A DNA stretch of 64,000 nt from Prochlorococcus marinus CUG1415 (GCF_017696015.1 NZ_JAAORL010000001.1:248001-312000), one strand, 5' to 3'; positions 35,047-46,160 are shown, counted from the first letter of the stretch. The notes: generated by a model from the sequence alone, not told the origin. Made by a program: numbers and translations.

Positions 35047-35640
35047 ATGGTCAGAACAAATTCTATGGTTTTGGAATTAGGTTTTCAATTACCTAAATTC
35101 GAAATGATAAATGCTAATTCTTCAAGTAATGAATATTTTAATTCTCATCATCTAGATAATAGGCATTTACTTTTAATGTTTATTTGTGCCCATTGCCCAT
35201 TTGTTAAATATATTGAAAATCAAATTTCCATCTTAAGTAAAGAAATTGAGAATACGGTTCAATCAGTTGCAATTTCAAGTAATGATATTGTCACTCATCC
35301 CTCAGATTCTCCTAAGCAATTGAGATTTCAAGCACAATCACAAGGATGGACTTTCCCTTATCTGTACGATGTAAACCAAACTTTTGCCAAGGCATTAAAA
35401 GCGGCTTGCACCCCAGATTTTTATCTTTTTTCAAATGGAGGAGATGGTGATTTTTTCTTGTATTATCATGGCCAATTAGATGATAGTAGACCAGGGAATA
35501 ATATTCCTTTATCAGGTGAAGATTTGCGCTCTGCTGTTAGAGATTTGAATCAAGATAATTCTTATCCTTTAAATCAGATGCCATCTTTAGGGTGCAATAT
35601 TAAATGGACTCCTGGGAAAGAACCGAGTTGGTTTAAATGA
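35047..35640 (+). CDS. Thioredoxin-fold (AhpC/TSA-like) protein
   Basis: The 197-residue soluble protein has a thioredoxin-like core. The redox motif is MFICAHCPFVKYIENQ near 55-70, giving a CAHC pair at the normal position. AISSNDIVTHPSDSPKQLRF, PYLYDVNQTFAKAL and a cis-proline-type CTPDFYLF follow. The C-terminal SLGCNIKWTPGKEPSW is also typical of this thiol-peroxidase-like subfamily, which is widespread in cyanobacteria and mostly uncharacterised. It has no signal peptide, so it acts in the cytoplasm. DegT follows 52 nt later. Confidence 0.88.
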   Translation: MVRTNSMVLELGFQLPKFEMINANSSSNEYFNSHHLDNRHLLLMFICAHCPFVKYIENQISILSKEIENTVQSVAISSNDIVTHPSDSPKQLRFQAQSQGWTFPYLYDVNQTFAKALKAACTPDFYLFSNGGDGDFFLYYHGQLDDSRPGNNIPLSGEDLRSAVRDLNQDNSYPLNQMPSLGCNIKWTPGKEPSWFK

Positions 35641-35692
35641 AGTAAAATGTTTTTTTATCCATAGAAATATTTTTAGGGTTAATATATTCATT

Positions 35693-36898
35693 ATGCAGAT
35701 ACCACCATTTACTTTAAATAGACAGTACCAAGAAATTGGCTCTGAAATTGAAAGTGAGGTTTGTAAAGTTTTAAAAGGAGGTCAATATATTGGGGGACAA
35801 GAAATTACCAAATTTGAGGAAAATTTCTCTAATCTGATTGGAGTAGATAATACTATTGGATGTAATAGTGGAACGGATGCTTTAGTGTTGGCTTTGCGCG
35901 CATTAGATATTGGTGAGGGTGACGAAGTTATTACCTCATCATTTAGCTTTTTTGCAACGGCAGAGGCTATTAGTGCAGTTGGTGCTAATCCAATTTTGGT
36001 AGATATAGATCCAGAAACTTATCTTATTAATACTGAACTGATAGAACAAGAAATAAATTCTAATACGAAGGCAATTATGCCAGTGCATCTGTTCGGAAAT
36101 GCAGTGAATATGAATTTAATAAAGTCATTAGCTGAAAAATATGATTTAAAAGTAATCGAAGATTGTGCTCAGGCAACATGCACAATGTGGGACAATTCCA
36201 GAGTTGGCAGTATCGGTGATATAGGTTGTTTTAGCTTTTTCCCTACTAAGAACTTAGGAGCTGCTGGAGATGCTGGAGCAGTGACTACATCAGACCAGAA
36301 GATTGCCCAGAGAATTAGAGAACTAGCTGTTCATGGAAGCCCAATCAGATATCACCATACTCAAATTGGATATAACAGCAGACTTGATACTGTTCAAGCT
36401 GCCATATTAAATATCAAAATTAAATATATTTCTAATTGGATTAATAATCGCCAAACAATTGCTAAAAATTACTTTGCTTTATTAGATAAAAATCCGTTTA
36501 TTAGTTTGCCTAAAATAAGTTCTGATTCTACACATCATTCTTGGAATCAATTTGTCATTAAATTAAGAAACGAAAAATATTTTTTAAATGAAGATTTTTC
36601 AAATTTATTTGCTACTGATTGCAAAAAATATTATTCATTGAGGAATTTGGTAAAGCAACAACTTTTCAAAAAAGGTATTAATTCAATTATTTATTATCCA
36701 ATTCCAATTCATGCACAAATAGCTTACAAAAATAAAAATTTTTCTAGAAAAAAACTTATAAATACAGAGAGAATTTGTACAGAAGTTCTCAGTCTTCCAA
36801 TGTTCCCTGAAATTTATTATGAAGAACAAGTTTATGTAGCAGATAATATAAATAAAGTTTTAAAAAATTGTATAGATAAAATTCATATTTCTGCGTAA
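35693..36898 (+). CDS. DegT/DnrJ/EryC1/StrS-family aminotransferase
   Basis: The 401-residue PLP enzyme has GCNSGTDALVLALRALDIGE, VIEDCAQATCTMW and the PLP-lysine motif FSFFPTKNLGAAGDAGA, then RYHHTQIGYNSRLDTVQAAI, which is the sugar aminotransferase pattern. Members convert keto-sugar nucleotides to amino sugars for polysaccharide or antibiotic glycans. In older annotations the gene is called a pleiotropic regulatory protein, but the enzymatic motifs are complete. No glycosyltransferases are adjacent. Its 3' end overlaps the photolyase gene by 16 nt. Confidence 0.93.
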   Translation: MQIPPFTLNRQYQEIGSEIESEVCKVLKGGQYIGGQEITKFEENFSNLIGVDNTIGCNSGTDALVLALRALDIGEGDEVITSSFSFFATAEAISAVGANPILVDIDPETYLINTELIEQEINSNTKAIMPVHLFGNAVNMNLIKSLAEKYDLKVIEDCAQATCTMWDNSRVGSIGDIGCFSFFPTKNLGAAGDAGAVTTSDQKIAQRIRELAVHGSPIRYHHTQIGYNSRLDTVQAAILNIKIKYISNWINNRQTIAKNYFALLDKNPFISLPKISSDSTHHSWNQFVIKLRNEKYFLNEDFSNLFATDCKKYYSLRNLVKQQLFKKGINSIIYYPIPIHAQIAYKNKNFSRKKLINTERICTEVLSLPMFPEIYYEEQVYVADNINKVLKNCIDKIHISA

Positions 36899-38319
36899 AT
36901 TGATTTAAATAATCTTTGTTGAATATGGTGATTGACAATAGGCTTTGGGTAATTATTTTTTTCTAAATTAGATATCTCTCCATTTAATAAATCTGAATTT
37001 GACAATTTAGATAATTCAGGAATCCAAAATTTTATGTATTCACAAAGAGGATCAAATTTTTTTGCTTGTATATATGGATTAAAAATTCTCAGTGGTTTTG
37101 GATCCATACCACTACTTGCGCTCCATTGCCATCCCCCATTATTTGCTGCTAAGTCTCCATCGACCAACATTTCCATGAATTTTTTTTCACCCATTTGCCA
37201 ACTGCATAGTAGGTCTTTTACCAGAAATGAAGCAACTATCATCCGACATCTGTTATGCATCCAACCAGTACTATTTAGTTGCCGCATTGCAGCATCAACT
37301 ATAGGTACACCTGTTTCGCCGTTACTCCAAAGCTGAAACCATTCATTATTATTATGCCAGCGAAATTGATGCCATTTTTTTCTATATGGACCCCTCTCTA
37401 GTTCTGGGAAATGGAATAAGCAATGTTGATAAAATTCTCGCCAAACAAGTTCTTTTTGCCAAGTTTCTATTGATAAATAATTTTCTTGATTTTTAAAACC
37501 TGAATTTAAATTTAATGTGGCGTTCCATACTTTTCTAATGCTTATGGTGCCGAATCTAAGAGATGCGCTTAAAAAAGATGTTCCATTATAGGAAGGCAAA
37601 TCTCTTGTGGAATTGTAAGAATATATGTTTTTTCCGTTAATAAAGGTTTCTAATAATATTTCTGCACCCTTCTCACCAGGTCTACAGGGACAGATCTTAG
37701 ATCCAGAAAATTTGATATTTTGAAGAAATTTCTCTAATACCGAATCAGATGACTTTATTTTATGATTATTTTTAAATTTATTATCGATATCTTTAAACTG
37801 GAAAGTAAATTTATCTTCATCATATGAACCTAATAAATTCATTTTTGATTTAAGGTTTTTATAAAAAGGACCATAAACTGAATAAGGTTTATGATTTCCT
37901 GAAAATATTTTTGAAGGTTCTATTAATAAGTGATCCCAACATTCAATAACTTGAATGTTTATTGCCTTTAAAACTTTTTTTATTTGTAAATCTCGATTAA
38001 TCTCATAAGGTTCAATTGATTTATTCCAAATAACAAATTTGGCATCTATTGTCTTTGTTAATTGTGGAATAATTGATACTGGATCTCCTTTTAATATAAC
38101 TAGCCTGCTACCCATTTTTTTCCAATTATTTCCTAATTCTTGAAGCGAATTCCCAAGAAACCAAGCTCTTGAATTTGCATTAAAATCATGTGAATAATTT
38201 TTATCTAAGATATAAGTTGAAGTAATAGCATTTGACAATGAAAATGCTTTTATTAAAGCTTGATTATCAAATATTCTTAGATCCTTTCGATGCCATAAAA
38301 GTATTCTAGGGTTATTCAT
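36883..38319 (-). CDS. phr: Deoxyribodipyrimidine photolyase (class I)
   Basis: Photolyase repairs UV-induced cyclobutane dimers using blue light. The 478-residue protein has an N-terminal alpha/beta antenna domain (ILLWHRKDLRIFDN) and a C-terminal FAD domain with GTSFLSASLRFGTISIRKVW, WQKELVWREFYQH, GVPIVDAAMRQLNSTGWMHN and NNGGWQWSASSGMDPKPLRI. It resembles the cyanobacterial type that carries a deazaflavin antenna, an assignment I infer from the lineage. Its start overlaps the Nudix stop by 4 nt. It is fitting for a high-light ecotype. Confidence 0.96.
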   Translation of the reverse strand: MNNPRILLWHRKDLRIFDNQALIKAFSLSNAITSTYILDKNYSHDFNANSRAWFLGNSLQELGNNWKKMGSRLVILKGDPVSIIPQLTKTIDAKFVIWNKSIEPYEINRDLQIKKVLKAINIQVIECWDHLLIEPSKIFSGNHKPYSVYGPFYKNLKSKMNLLGSYDEDKFTFQFKDIDNKFKNNHKIKSSDSVLEKFLQNIKFSGSKICPCRPGEKGAEILLETFINGKNIYSYNSTRDLPSYNGTSFLSASLRFGTISIRKVWNATLNLNSGFKNQENYLSIETWQKELVWREFYQHCLFHFPELERGPYRKKWHQFRWHNNNEWFQLWSNGETGVPIVDAAMRQLNSTGWMHNRCRMIVASFLVKDLLCSWQMGEKKFMEMLVDGDLAANNGGWQWSASSGMDPKPLRIFNPYIQAKKFDPLCEYIKFWIPELSKLSNSDLLNGEISNLEKNNYPKPIVNHHIQQRLFKSIYAEI

Positions 38320-38879
38320 AATTCATCTAAAAATTGTCTCGCTCTAAACCAAGCAGTAACAGTTTTTGCGTCAAGCATTTCATCCCCACTTGAAATAAGA
38401 TTATCTAGTTCCTTGGGATCCAAAATAAGTACTTCTATATCTTCATCTAAATCTCCTTTAACCTCGGACTTTAGTTTGCTTAAATCACGCGCTAGAAATA
38501 AATAAATTTCTTCATCTGCATAACCAGGAGCTGGGACAAGAGTTCCTAATTCATCCCATTTGTCAGCACTAAATCCAGTTTCTTCTTGAATTTCTCTTTT
38601 AATTGAATTAATAGGTGTTTCACCTATTTCTAATGTTCCTGCTGGAAATTCTAATAAATATCTTGCAACAGCAAATCTATATTGCCGGAGAATTATAACT
38701 TTATTATCTTTTGTAATCGGTACAGCTAAAGCAGCACCAGGATGCTTTATGTATCCATATTCACCTTCATGCCCATTTGGTAGTTGAATTCTATTAATTT
38801 CAAAACTAAATTTTTTTGACTTTAACTCTGATATTTTTTCTTTAAAAATTGATTTTTTTTTAAGTTTTTTATTGCCCAT
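38316..38879 (-). CDS. Nudix hydrolase, ADP-ribose pyrophosphatase-like
   Basis: The 187-residue protein has a complete Nudix box, G-x5-E-x7-REUxEExGU, in AGTLEIGETPINSIKREIQE followed by ETGF. Flanking segments (HPGAALAVPITKDNKVIILR, PAPGYADEEIYLFLAR) are those of ADP-ribose pyrophosphatases, which recycle free ADP-ribose. It overlaps the photolyase start by 4 nt, and folK starts 47 nt upstream on the same strand. Exact substrate is unproven. Confidence 0.9.
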   Translation of the reverse strand: MGNKKLKKKSIFKEKISELKSKKFSFEINRIQLPNGHEGEYGYIKHPGAALAVPITKDNKVIILRQYRFAVARYLLEFPAGTLEIGETPINSIKREIQEETGFSADKWDELGTLVPAPGYADEEIYLFLARDLSKLKSEVKGDLDEDIEVLILDPKELDNLISSGDEMLDAKTVTAWFRARQFLDEL

Positions 38880-38926
38880 AATTTTTAAATAAAAATAGCC
38901 TAACAGTTATTTTTTGGTTTTGTAAA

Positions 38927-39505
38927 TTAAGTAATAGACCATCTTTGGTTATCAAATTTATTGATTTTTTGGCTTCTACTTAAGATCTCAGATAGTGGGG
39001 TAATAACAAAATTACGATTCATAAATCTGGGATGAGGTAATGCTAATTCCTCATCAATTGTATGTAAATCTTCCCACCATAGAATATCTAAATCAAGACA
39101 TCTTGATAGCCATTTCTCCCCCCTTGGTGTTTTTTCTCTTCCAAAAAAATATTCTAATTTCTTTAGCTTTTTTAAGAGTAATTTTGCATTTTTTGTTGAT
39201 GGCTTTGGAAAATCGTTACTTTTAACAAGGACAAGAGTATTAAGATAGTTTGGCTGTTCATGTTCAACTCCATGCGGTGATGTCTCATATATTGAAGACC
39301 ATAAAAAGCTTGCTTTAGATTTTTTGTTTTCTTCGTGTTTAGTATTGGATTCATCTCCCCAAACTTTTATAATTTCTTCTAATTTTGGTTTGCAGAGTAA
39401 AAAGGACTCTAAAGGACTTCCGAATTTACTATCAATATTTGCTCCAAGGGATATACATAGTCCATTTTTGATATTAAGATTTGATAATTCCACTACAAAA
39501 AACAA
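38927..39505 (-). CDS. folK: 2-amino-4-hydroxy-6-hydroxymethyldihydropteridine pyrophosphokinase
   Basis: FolK activates the pterin precursor of folate with ATP. The 192-residue protein has [12 protein letters not shown] at the start, the substrate loop [37 protein letters not shown] with the metal-binding aspartates, and [12 protein letters not shown]. An insertion of lysine-rich residues sits between the first two motifs (about 50-65). It diverges from chlD across 36 nt. Confidence 0.95.
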   Translation of the reverse strand: MFFVVELSNLNIKNGLCISLGANIDSKFGSPLESFLLCKPKLEEIIKVWGDESNTKHEENKKSKASFLWSSIYETSPHGVEHEQPNYLNTLVLVKSNDFPKPSTKNAKLLLKKLKKLEYFFGREKTPRGEKWLSRCLDLDILWWEDLHTIDEELALPHPRFMNRNFVITPLSEILSRSQKINKFDNQRWSIT

Positions 39506-39541
39506 AGTTATTGGATAAATTCTATATCAGACATTTTTAAA

Positions 39542-41719
39542 GTGATTTTGAATTCAGAATTAAAAGGAAAAGAAGAAATAAAAGATTTAATGAAATCAAA
39601 GGATTCTTTTAGAGCTTTTCCTTTGGCTGCTATTACTGGACATAGCTTATTGAAATTATCTTTACTCCTTGGTGCCGTTGACCCAAGTTTAGGTGGAGTG
39701 ATTATTGCTGGTGGTAGAGGTACTGGTAAGTCTGTATTGGCGAGAGGGCTCCATAATTTGATTCCGCCTATAGAAGTATTAGATACTGAATCAGTAATTG
39801 GAATGTTAAGTCAAGTTAGTACTTCATTAAGACCTGTTGGAAGAAACCTAGATCCAAATAGACCAGAGGAATGGGATATTAATACTAATAAATTGTTACA
39901 GGACACAATTGGGAGTGATTACCTGAATCAAATTGAAGAAATTCCTAAAAAAGTAAGAGAGGCACCATTTATTCAAGTGCCTATTGGAATTACTGAAGAT
40001 AGACTTGTTGGATCAATTGATGTTGCTGCCTCATTAAATACGGGTGAACAAGTTTTTCAGCCTGGAATTTTGGCGGAAGCTCATAGAGGTGTTCTTTATG
40101 TAGACGATATAAATTTATTGGATGATGGAATTGTAAATTTAATTCTTGAAGCTATAGGAAGAGAGCAAAATAATATTGAAAGAGATGGTTTGAGTCTTTC
40201 TCATCCTTGTAAATCCCTTTTAATAGCAACTTATAACCCTGAAGAAGGCGCTTTAAGAGATCATGTTTTAGATCGTTTTGCAATTGTGCTTTCCGCCAAT
40301 CAATCTATTGATAATACTCAAAGAGTTGAAATAACAAAATCTGTTTTATCACATGCGGAAAATAATATTAAATTTTCAGAAAAATGGTCCGAAGAATCTG
40401 ATAATTTATCCACTCAATTAATTTTGGCAAGGCAATGGTTAAAGGATGTGAAGATAACAAAAGAGCAAATAACCTATTTAGTGAATGAAGCTCTTAGAGG
40501 AGGAGTAGAAGGACATAGATCAGAATTGTTTGCAGTAAAAGTAGCTAAAGCGAATGCAGCTCTTCGAGGCGATGAGAATGTAAATTCTGAGGATCTAAAA
40601 GTCGCAGTAAGATTAGTTATCCTTCCACGTGCAATGCAAATACCACCTGAAGATGATGAGATTGAACCCCCGCCTCCAGAGGATCAGAACCCGCCACCCC
40701 CGCCTCAATCAAATAATGATGAATCTGAACCTGAGGCTAATGAAAATGATGATAATCAAGAGCAAGAACAAGAAGAAGATAATTCTGATGGAGAAGAAGA
40801 ATCTACTCCCGAAATACCAGAAGAATTTATATTAGATCCCGAAGCATGTATGGTTGATCCTGATTTATTACTTTTTTCATCAGCTAAAGCTAAAGCAGGA
40901 AATAGTGGAAGTAGATCTGTGATATTTAGTGATAGTAGAGGAAGATATGTAAAACCTATTATTCCAAGAGGTAAAGTAAAAAGAATTGCGGTAGATGCAA
41001 CTCTTCGAGCTGCAGCTCCATATCAAAAATCAAGAAGATTAAGGAATCCCAATAAATCGATCATTATTGAAGAAAATGATTTTAGGGCAAAGCTTCTTCA
41101 AAAGAAGGCGGGTGCTTTAGTTATTTTTCTCGTGGACGCTAGTGGCTCTATGGCTCTTAATAGAATGCAAAGTGCTAAAGGCGCAGTAATAAGACTTTTA
41201 ACTGAGGCATATGAGAATAGAGATGAAGTAGCTCTTATTCCTTTTAGAGGTAATCAGGCAGAAGTTCTTTTGCCACCAACAAGATCTATAACTGCAGCAA
41301 AAAGAAGGTTAGAAACAATGCCTTGCGGTGGTGGATCGCCTTTAGCTCATGGACTAACACAATCAGCGAAAGTAGCAAAAAATGCTCTTTCCACAGGAGA
41401 TATAGGGCAAGTTATTGTTGTTGGAATTACTGATGGAAGAGGAAATGTACCATTAGGATTATCTCTTGGACACAATGAGGTTGAAGAAAAAGATAATGAA
41501 AATGAAAATGTCAATTTAAAGCAAGAGGTTCTTGATATAGCTGCAAAATATCCCATGCTTGGTATAAAACTCTTAATAATTGATACAGAGAGAAAATTTA
41601 TTGCAAGTGGCTTTGGTAAAGAATTAGCAGAGGCAGCTAATGGGAAATATGTCCAACTTCCAAAAGCTACAGATAAAGCAATCGCAGCTATGGCTTTAAA
41701 TGCTATAAATGAATTCTAG
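39542..41719 (+). CDS. chlD: Magnesium chelatase subunit ChlD
   Basis: ChlD, with ChlI and ChlH, inserts magnesium into protoporphyrin IX at the entry to chlorophyll synthesis. The 725-residue protein has an N-terminal AAA+ domain ([35 protein letters not shown]), a proline- and acid-rich linker (about 375-420), and a C-terminal von Willebrand A domain with the metal site [18 protein letters not shown] and [10 protein letters not shown]. It starts at a GTG (39542); a later ATG at 39590 is also possible. It diverges from folK. Confidence 0.97.
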   Translation: MILNSELKGKEEIKDLMKSKDSFRAFPLAAITGHSLLKLSLLLGAVDPSLGGVIIAGGRGTGKSVLARGLHNLIPPIEVLDTESVIGMLSQVSTSLRPVGRNLDPNRPEEWDINTNKLLQDTIGSDYLNQIEEIPKKVREAPFIQVPIGITEDRLVGSIDVAASLNTGEQVFQPGILAEAHRGVLYVDDINLLDDGIVNLILEAIGREQNNIERDGLSLSHPCKSLLIATYNPEEGALRDHVLDRFAIVLSANQSIDNTQRVEITKSVLSHAENNIKFSEKWSEESDNLSTQLILARQWLKDVKITKEQITYLVNEALRGGVEGHRSELFAVKVAKANAALRGDENVNSEDLKVAVRLVILPRAMQIPPEDDEIEPPPPEDQNPPPPPQSNNDESEPEANENDDNQEQEQEEDNSDGEEESTPEIPEEFILDPEACMVDPDLLLFSSAKAKAGNSGSRSVIFSDSRGRYVKPIIPRGKVKRIAVDATLRAAAPYQKSRRLRNPNKSIIIEENDFRAKLLQKKAGALVIFLVDASGSMALNRMQSAKGAVIRLLTEAYENRDEVALIPFRGNQAEVLLPPTRSITAAKRRLETMPCGGGSPLAHGLTQSAKVAKNALSTGDIGQVIVVGITDGRGNVPLGLSLGHNEVEEKDNENENVNLKQEVLDIAAKYPMLGIKLLIIDTERKFIASGFGKELAEAANGKYVQLPKATDKAIAAMALNAINEF

Positions 41720-41726
41720 AGATTAC

Positions 41727-42572
41727 TTATGGATAAATTTCGTTAAGGAATTTTGAAAGCCCAATAGTTAAATCTCTTATGGATTTCGTGAATTCTTTAT
41801 CTTTCGTTAATTTTTCAAAATCATCACTCATATCATCTATTTTGCTGGAGATAGATCTTGCAGAATTAATTGTCAATTTAATGTCATTCAGGGTTTCTTT
41901 GTCATCGATAGTAGACAAAATGTTATTCAAATGATTAGCAGCAATTGTAATTTCTTTTATTAAAGGTTCAACTCTTTTGATTTCTTGTTTCGATAAATAA
42001 ATTAATTCATCAAGGTTTTCTTGTGTTTGATCAAATTGTTCGATTGAGTTTACTATGTTTTCAATTAAGTTTTCTTGATTTGATTCTTTTAAAAGTTGAC
42101 TTATTCTATTAGTTATGTTTGAAAGACTTGATAGTGGTTTCCCGGTGATAATATCTCCCTGACAAATAATTAATTTGGTATTGCAATTTTCAGCTGTTGG
42201 TTTTGCAATATTTTTAGGTAGTGATTTTTCACTAGTCTCTAAAGCGACTTGCACATCTCCTCCTAGGAAAGAATTCGTTACTACCTTTGCAAATGCTGGC
42301 CTAGGAAGAATAATGTCTGGATTATTTAAAACTATTTTGGCTTTAATTGATTCATTAGTAAATAAGATATCTTCTATTGATCCTACTAAAATTCCTCTGT
42401 AAGTAACTGGAGACTTTTTTGATAAACCGCTTGCGTTGTTAAATTCAGCAAAGAGGTGCCAATTTTTTGAATTTAATCTTATTCCTCTTAGCCAAAAAGA
42501 AAAAAATGTGAATATTAAAATTCCTCCTAATAAGGAAAAACCAACAATCGAATCTCGTAAGCTTCTACGCAT
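41727..42572 (-). CDS. MCE/MlaD-domain protein of a lipid ABC transporter
   Basis: The 281-residue protein has one N-terminal membrane anchor (SIVGFSLLGGILIFTFFSFW), an MCE domain near 35-115 (SPVTYRGILVGSIEDILFTN, AFAKVVTNSFLGGDVQVALE), and a long amphipathic helical tail. MCE proteins bind lipids in the periplasm for Mla-type import systems; the chloroplast homologue is TGD2. It lies 5 nt downstream of the ATPase gene on the same strand. The permease partner is not in the window. Confidence 0.9.
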   Translation of the reverse strand: MRRSLRDSIVGFSLLGGILIFTFFSFWLRGIRLNSKNWHLFAEFNNASGLSKKSPVTYRGILVGSIEDILFTNESIKAKIVLNNPDIILPRPAFAKVVTNSFLGGDVQVALETSEKSLPKNIAKPTAENCNTKLIICQGDIITGKPLSSLSNITNRISQLLKESNQENLIENIVNSIEQFDQTQENLDELIYLSKQEIKRVEPLIKEITIAANHLNNILSTIDDKETLNDIKLTINSARSISSKIDDMSDDFEKLTKDKEFTKSIRDLTIGLSKFLNEIYP

Positions 42573-42577
42573 AATTT

Positions 42578-43363
42578 CTAAATGTCTTTGGGTTGCATTG
42601 GACCATCAAGTTTCCCGTGCTTAAATTGAAATACATACGGATCATTACTTTCTTTAAATTCATCAATCGAACCTCCCCATCTAAACTTGCCTCCGTAAAG
42701 CATTAAAACTTTATCTGCAGTCCTTTCTATAGTACTAAGAACATGGCTAACCACAATAGATGATCCGTTTGCTTTATCATTTGTCTTATTAATTAAATCT
42801 TCAATTCTTGATGAGGCAATTGGATCAAGACCTGCAGTTGGTTCATCAAAAAGTAATAAGGGTTTAGTATTTGTATTAAGAGTTTGATCCGTAATTAACG
42901 CTCTAGCAAAACTCACTCTTTTTTGCATGCCTCCACTTAATTCATTTGGAAGTTTATTCTCAACATTAAATAATCCTACCTCAGCTAAACATTCACATAC
43001 GATCTCATGGATTAACTTTTTAGATAGGTCTTTATTTCTTTTAAGGAGAAAACCTACATTTTCTTCAATAGTTAAAGATCCTAATAATGCTGGGTTCTGA
43101 AAAACTAGTCTTACATCAGGAGGATTATTTTGATCTAATCTCAAATATGTTTGTTTCTCACCAAATATTCTTAATTCTCCTTTAGTAGGTAAAATCAGTC
43201 CTGCTAATATTTTTAAGATAGTTGATTTGCCAGAACCTGAGGGGCCAACAATAGCTAATTTTTCTCCATCATTAAGTTCAAAATTTAGTTGATTAAGCAC
43301 ATTAACCACCCCCCAGCTTATCGAGAGGTTTTTTGTCTCAACTACATGCTTTGATTCTGTCAA
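42578..43363 (-). CDS. MlaF/TGD3-like ABC transporter ATP-binding protein
   Basis: The 261-residue ATPase has Walker A GPSGSGKSTILKIL, the Q-loop in VFQNPALLGSLT, the signature LSGGMQKRVSFARAL, Walker B LLLFDEPTAGLDP and a switch histidine in VVSHVLST. It belongs to the subfamily that powers MlaD-type phospholipid transport (TGD3 in plastids). It is 5 nt ahead of the MCE gene, so the pair is a partial lipid-transport operon. Confidence 0.93.
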   Translation of the reverse strand: MTESKHVVETKNLSISWGVVNVLNQLNFELNDGEKLAIVGPSGSGKSTILKILAGLILPTKGELRIFGEKQTYLRLDQNNPPDVRLVFQNPALLGSLTIEENVGFLLKRNKDLSKKLIHEIVCECLAEVGLFNVENKLPNELSGGMQKRVSFARALITDQTLNTNTKPLLLFDEPTAGLDPIASSRIEDLINKTNDKANGSSIVVSHVLSTIERTADKVLMLYGGKFRWGGSIDEFKESNDPYVFQFKHGKLDGPMQPKDI

Positions 43364-43498
43364 AACCTAAATTAAAGAAAAAGTTATCTTCAATTATATT
43401 TTGCCTATTTTTTGCAATAAAAAAGGATGTATGAATTTGATTTATAATATATCTATATAGTTTTTAAATTTGAGAAAAAATAATTTAAGAGGTTTTAA

Positions 43499-44884
43499 AT
43501 GAATAAGCGTAAAAAAAGAGTTAGAAGATATTATAGAAATTTTAAAAAGTCTAATTTTGCCTTTTTAAACAAAATTTTAAGAATTTTGAGTTGGCTTTTA
43601 CCAGGACTGGTAATAAAAAGATGGCTGGTTACATCTGCGATAGGATTTTTGACTACATTATTAGGGCTGGCAATTTGGACAAACTTGAGACCACTTTATT
43701 GGCTTATTGAAACATTTTTTTGGTTAATGACAGGTTTAACTAGTTTCTTGCCTGTTTCATTTTTGGGACCATTGATTTTTCTTATTGGACTTTTATTAAT
43801 AGGGATTGGACAAAATAGAAGTATTAATTCTATTCAAAAAGCGCTTGTTCCTGAAAAAAATACAGTTTTAGTTGATGCATTAAGAGTTAAGAGTAAATTA
43901 AACAGAGGTCCTAATATTGTTGCAATTGGTGGAGGTACAGGCTTATCTACTTTATTGAAAGGCTTAAAAAATTACAGCAGTAATATTACTGCAATAGTAA
44001 CTGTATCCGATGATGGTGGAAGTAGTGGAATTCTTAGAAAACAATTAGGTGTGCAACCTCCAGGAGATATTAGAAATTGTTTGGCTGCCTTATCAAACGA
44101 AGAACCTATTTTAACTAGATTGTTTCAATATAGATTTTCGGGAGGAAGTGGTCTTGAGGGACATAGTTTTGGAAATCTATTTTTGTCAGCGTTAACAACA
44201 ATTACAGGTAGTTTAGAAAAAGCAGTTCAAGCCTCTAGCAAGGTTTTGGCGGTACAAGGTCAAGTTTTGCCTGCAACAAATATTGATGTTATGTTATGGG
44301 CCGAATTAGAGGATGGTGAAAAAATTTTTGGGGAAAGCAAAATCAGCAAATCTCGAAAATTAATTTCAAGGATTGGTTACCTACCAGAAAATCCTTCTGC
44401 TCTCCCTAGCGCTCTAGAATCTATTAAAGACGCTGAGTTGATTGTTCTTGGGCCAGGTAGTTTATACACTTCTTTATTACCTAACTTATTAGTACCAGAG
44501 ATAGTAGATGCTTTATTGCAAAGTAATGCTCCCAAAATTTACATCAGTAATTTGATGACTCAGCCTGGAGAAACAGATGGGCTTGATGTTTACCAACATA
44601 TTAAATCAATAGAAAAACAATTATCAAATTTTGGAGTTAATACTCGAATTTTTAACGCAATCTTATCGCAGATCCAATTTGAAAAGTCTCCACTTGTAGA
44701 TTATTACGAAAGTAGAGGGGCAGAACCTGTTAAATGTAATAAAGAAAAATTATTATCTGAGGGTTATTATGTTTTGCAGGCACCATTATATTCAAGAAGA
44801 ATAACTCCTACTCTTAGACATGATCCGAGAAGACTAGCAAGAGCAGTTATGTTTATATACCGCAAATTAAAGAAACTAAACTAA
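43499..44884 (+). CDS. yvcK: YvcK/CofD-like gluconeogenesis factor with N-terminal membrane region
   Basis: The 461-residue protein has a conserved UPF0052 core from about 135, with [48 protein letters not shown] and [16 protein letters not shown]. YvcK proteins bind UDP-sugars and affect carbon metabolism and cell shape. The first 120 residues carry a lysine/arginine-rich start and two membrane segments (about 42-60 and 84-104), absent in the Bacillus protein. It begins at an ATG and overlaps the ndhJ stop by 4 nt. Confidence 0.9.
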   Translation: MNKRKKRVRRYYRNFKKSNFAFLNKILRILSWLLPGLVIKRWLVTSAIGFLTTLLGLAIWTNLRPLYWLIETFFWLMTGLTSFLPVSFLGPLIFLIGLLLIGIGQNRSINSIQKALVPEKNTVLVDALRVKSKLNRGPNIVAIGGGTGLSTLLKGLKNYSSNITAIVTVSDDGGSSGILRKQLGVQPPGDIRNCLAALSNEEPILTRLFQYRFSGGSGLEGHSFGNLFLSALTTITGSLEKAVQASSKVLAVQGQVLPATNIDVMLWAELEDGEKIFGESKISKSRKLISRIGYLPENPSALPSALESIKDAELIVLGPGSLYTSLLPNLLVPEIVDALLQSNAPKIYISNLMTQPGETDGLDVYQHIKSIEKQLSNFGVNTRIFNAILSQIQFEKSPLVDYYESRGAEPVKCNKEKLLSEGYYVLQAPLYSRRITPTLRHDPRRLARAVMFIYRKLKKLN

Positions 44885-45411
44885 TAAGCATCTTGAAGTT
44901 CATAGAAATCTGGTTGGATATAGTCTTTTCGCAATGGCCACCCTCTCCAGTCTTCAGGCATTAAAAGTCTTTTTGGATTTGGATGATCAATAAAATTTAT
45001 TCCATACATGTCATATGTTTCTCTTTCTTGCCAATCACTCCCTTTAAAAATTTTATACAAACTAGGTATTGATAAATCAGAATCTCTTTTTAAGAAAACT
45101 TTTAATCTAACCTCTTTAATCTTTTCGATTTTTTGTAAGTCATCAACAGTTATAAAATGATAAAAACTAACAAGATTTTTGCCTGGACCCTCATCGTAGC
45201 CACCTTGACATTGGAGATAGTTGAAACCGTAATTTTTTAAAGCAGATACTGCTTCATATAATTTTCTAGGTTCAACAGAAATATTTTCTATTCCTATATG
45301 ATCATTAGCTAATGATTGATTTGGAATTCCATCTTTAGATAAATTTTGACTTACAAATCCCTCTTTTTCTATTGAGGTATCAGATGATTTGGCTAAACCG
45401 TCTTGTTCCAT
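44881..45411 (-). CDS. ndhJ: NAD(P)H dehydrogenase-1 subunit J
   Basis: NdhJ is a hydrophilic subunit of the thylakoid NDH-1 complex, the counterpart of NuoC. The 176-residue protein has an extended, variable N-terminus of about 45 residues, then [20 protein letters not shown] and the signature [20 protein letters not shown] followed by [17 protein letters not shown]. It is the last gene of ndhC-ndhK-ndhJ; its ATG touches the ndhK stop at base 45411. It converges on yvcK with a 4-nt overlap. Confidence 0.97.
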   Translation of the reverse strand: MEQDGLAKSSDTSIEKEGFVSQNLSKDGIPNQSLANDHIGIENISVEPRKLYEAVSALKNYGFNYLQCQGGYDEGPGKNLVSFYHFITVDDLQKIEKIKEVRLKVFLKRDSDLSIPSLYKIFKGSDWQERETYDMYGINFIDHPNPKRLLMPEDWRGWPLRKDYIQPDFYELQDAY

Positions 45412-46160
45412 TAATCCTCTTTAATATTGATAATTTCTGGTTTTGAGGTGATCTCAGGTAATTCAGTTATTTTTTCTTTTTGGGAGGAAGGGATAACATT
45501 CGTTGAGATTTTGTTTAGATATTCACCAGTATTTTCAGAGAAAACAAGATTCATTTCATGATCAGATGTAATGTACCTGTGGGTTTGCTCTGTTTTTGTT
45601 CTCTCTAAAATTGATTCATTACCAACTTTTTTTCTTAATTTTATTACAGCATCAAAGATTGCTTCTGGCCTTGGTGGACATCCTGGAAGGTATAAATCAA
45701 CAGGGATCAATTTATCAACTCCTCTGACAGCAGTAGTAGAATCTGCGCTAAACATCCCTCCTGTGATTGTACAAGCACCCATTGCAATCACATATTTTGG
45801 CTCAGGCATCTGCTCATAAAGTCTTACTAGGGCGGGAGCCATCTTCATAGTTACTGTACCTGCAACTATTAATAAATCTGCTTGTCTTGGCGAGCTTCTT
45901 GGTACTAATCCAAACCTATCAAAATCAAATCTAGATCCAATTAGGGCAGCAAATTCAATAAAACAACAGGCTGTGCCATATAGGAGAGGCCAAAGACTAC
46001 TTAGTCTAGCCCAATTATGAAGATCGTCTAAACTTGTTAGGATAATATTTTCACTTAAATCTGTGGTAACTTGTGGCTCACCAAGAGGGTTACAAGTGCC
46101 TTCTCTGATGTCTCTAATTGCTTTTGGGGATAATTGTGGGTTCAATTTTTTTAACTCCAT
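45411..46160 (-). CDS. ndhK: NAD(P)H dehydrogenase-1 subunit K
   Basis: NdhK (NuoB counterpart) holds the terminal 4Fe-4S cluster N2 of NDH-1. The cluster cysteines lie in [24 protein letters not shown] and [12 protein letters not shown] chose ATG 46160 ([17 protein letters not shown]) for 249 residues; an ATG at 46181 would add seven residues and deepen the overlap with ndhC. With this start the overlap is 10 nt, the kind of ndhC-ndhK overlap known in cyanobacteria and plastids. A C-terminal tail of about 50 residues beyond the core is poorly conserved. Confidence 0.96.
   Translation of the reverse strand: MELKKLNPQLSPKAIRDIREGTCNPLGEPQVTTDLSENIILTSLDDLHNWARLSSLWPLLYGTACCFIEFAALIGSRFDFDRFGLVPRSSPRQADLLIVAGTVTMKMAPALVRLYEQMPEPKYVIAMGACTITGGMFSADSTTAVRGVDKLIPVDLYLPGCPPRPEAIFDAVIKLRKKVGNESILERTKTEQTHRYITSDHEMNLVFSENTGEYLNKISTNVIPSSQKEKITELPEITSKPEIINIKED

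Noticed and set aside
40629-40835. 68-residue frame in the chlD linker region
   Set aside because: It is a frame-shifted reading of the proline- and acid-rich linker, low in complexity.
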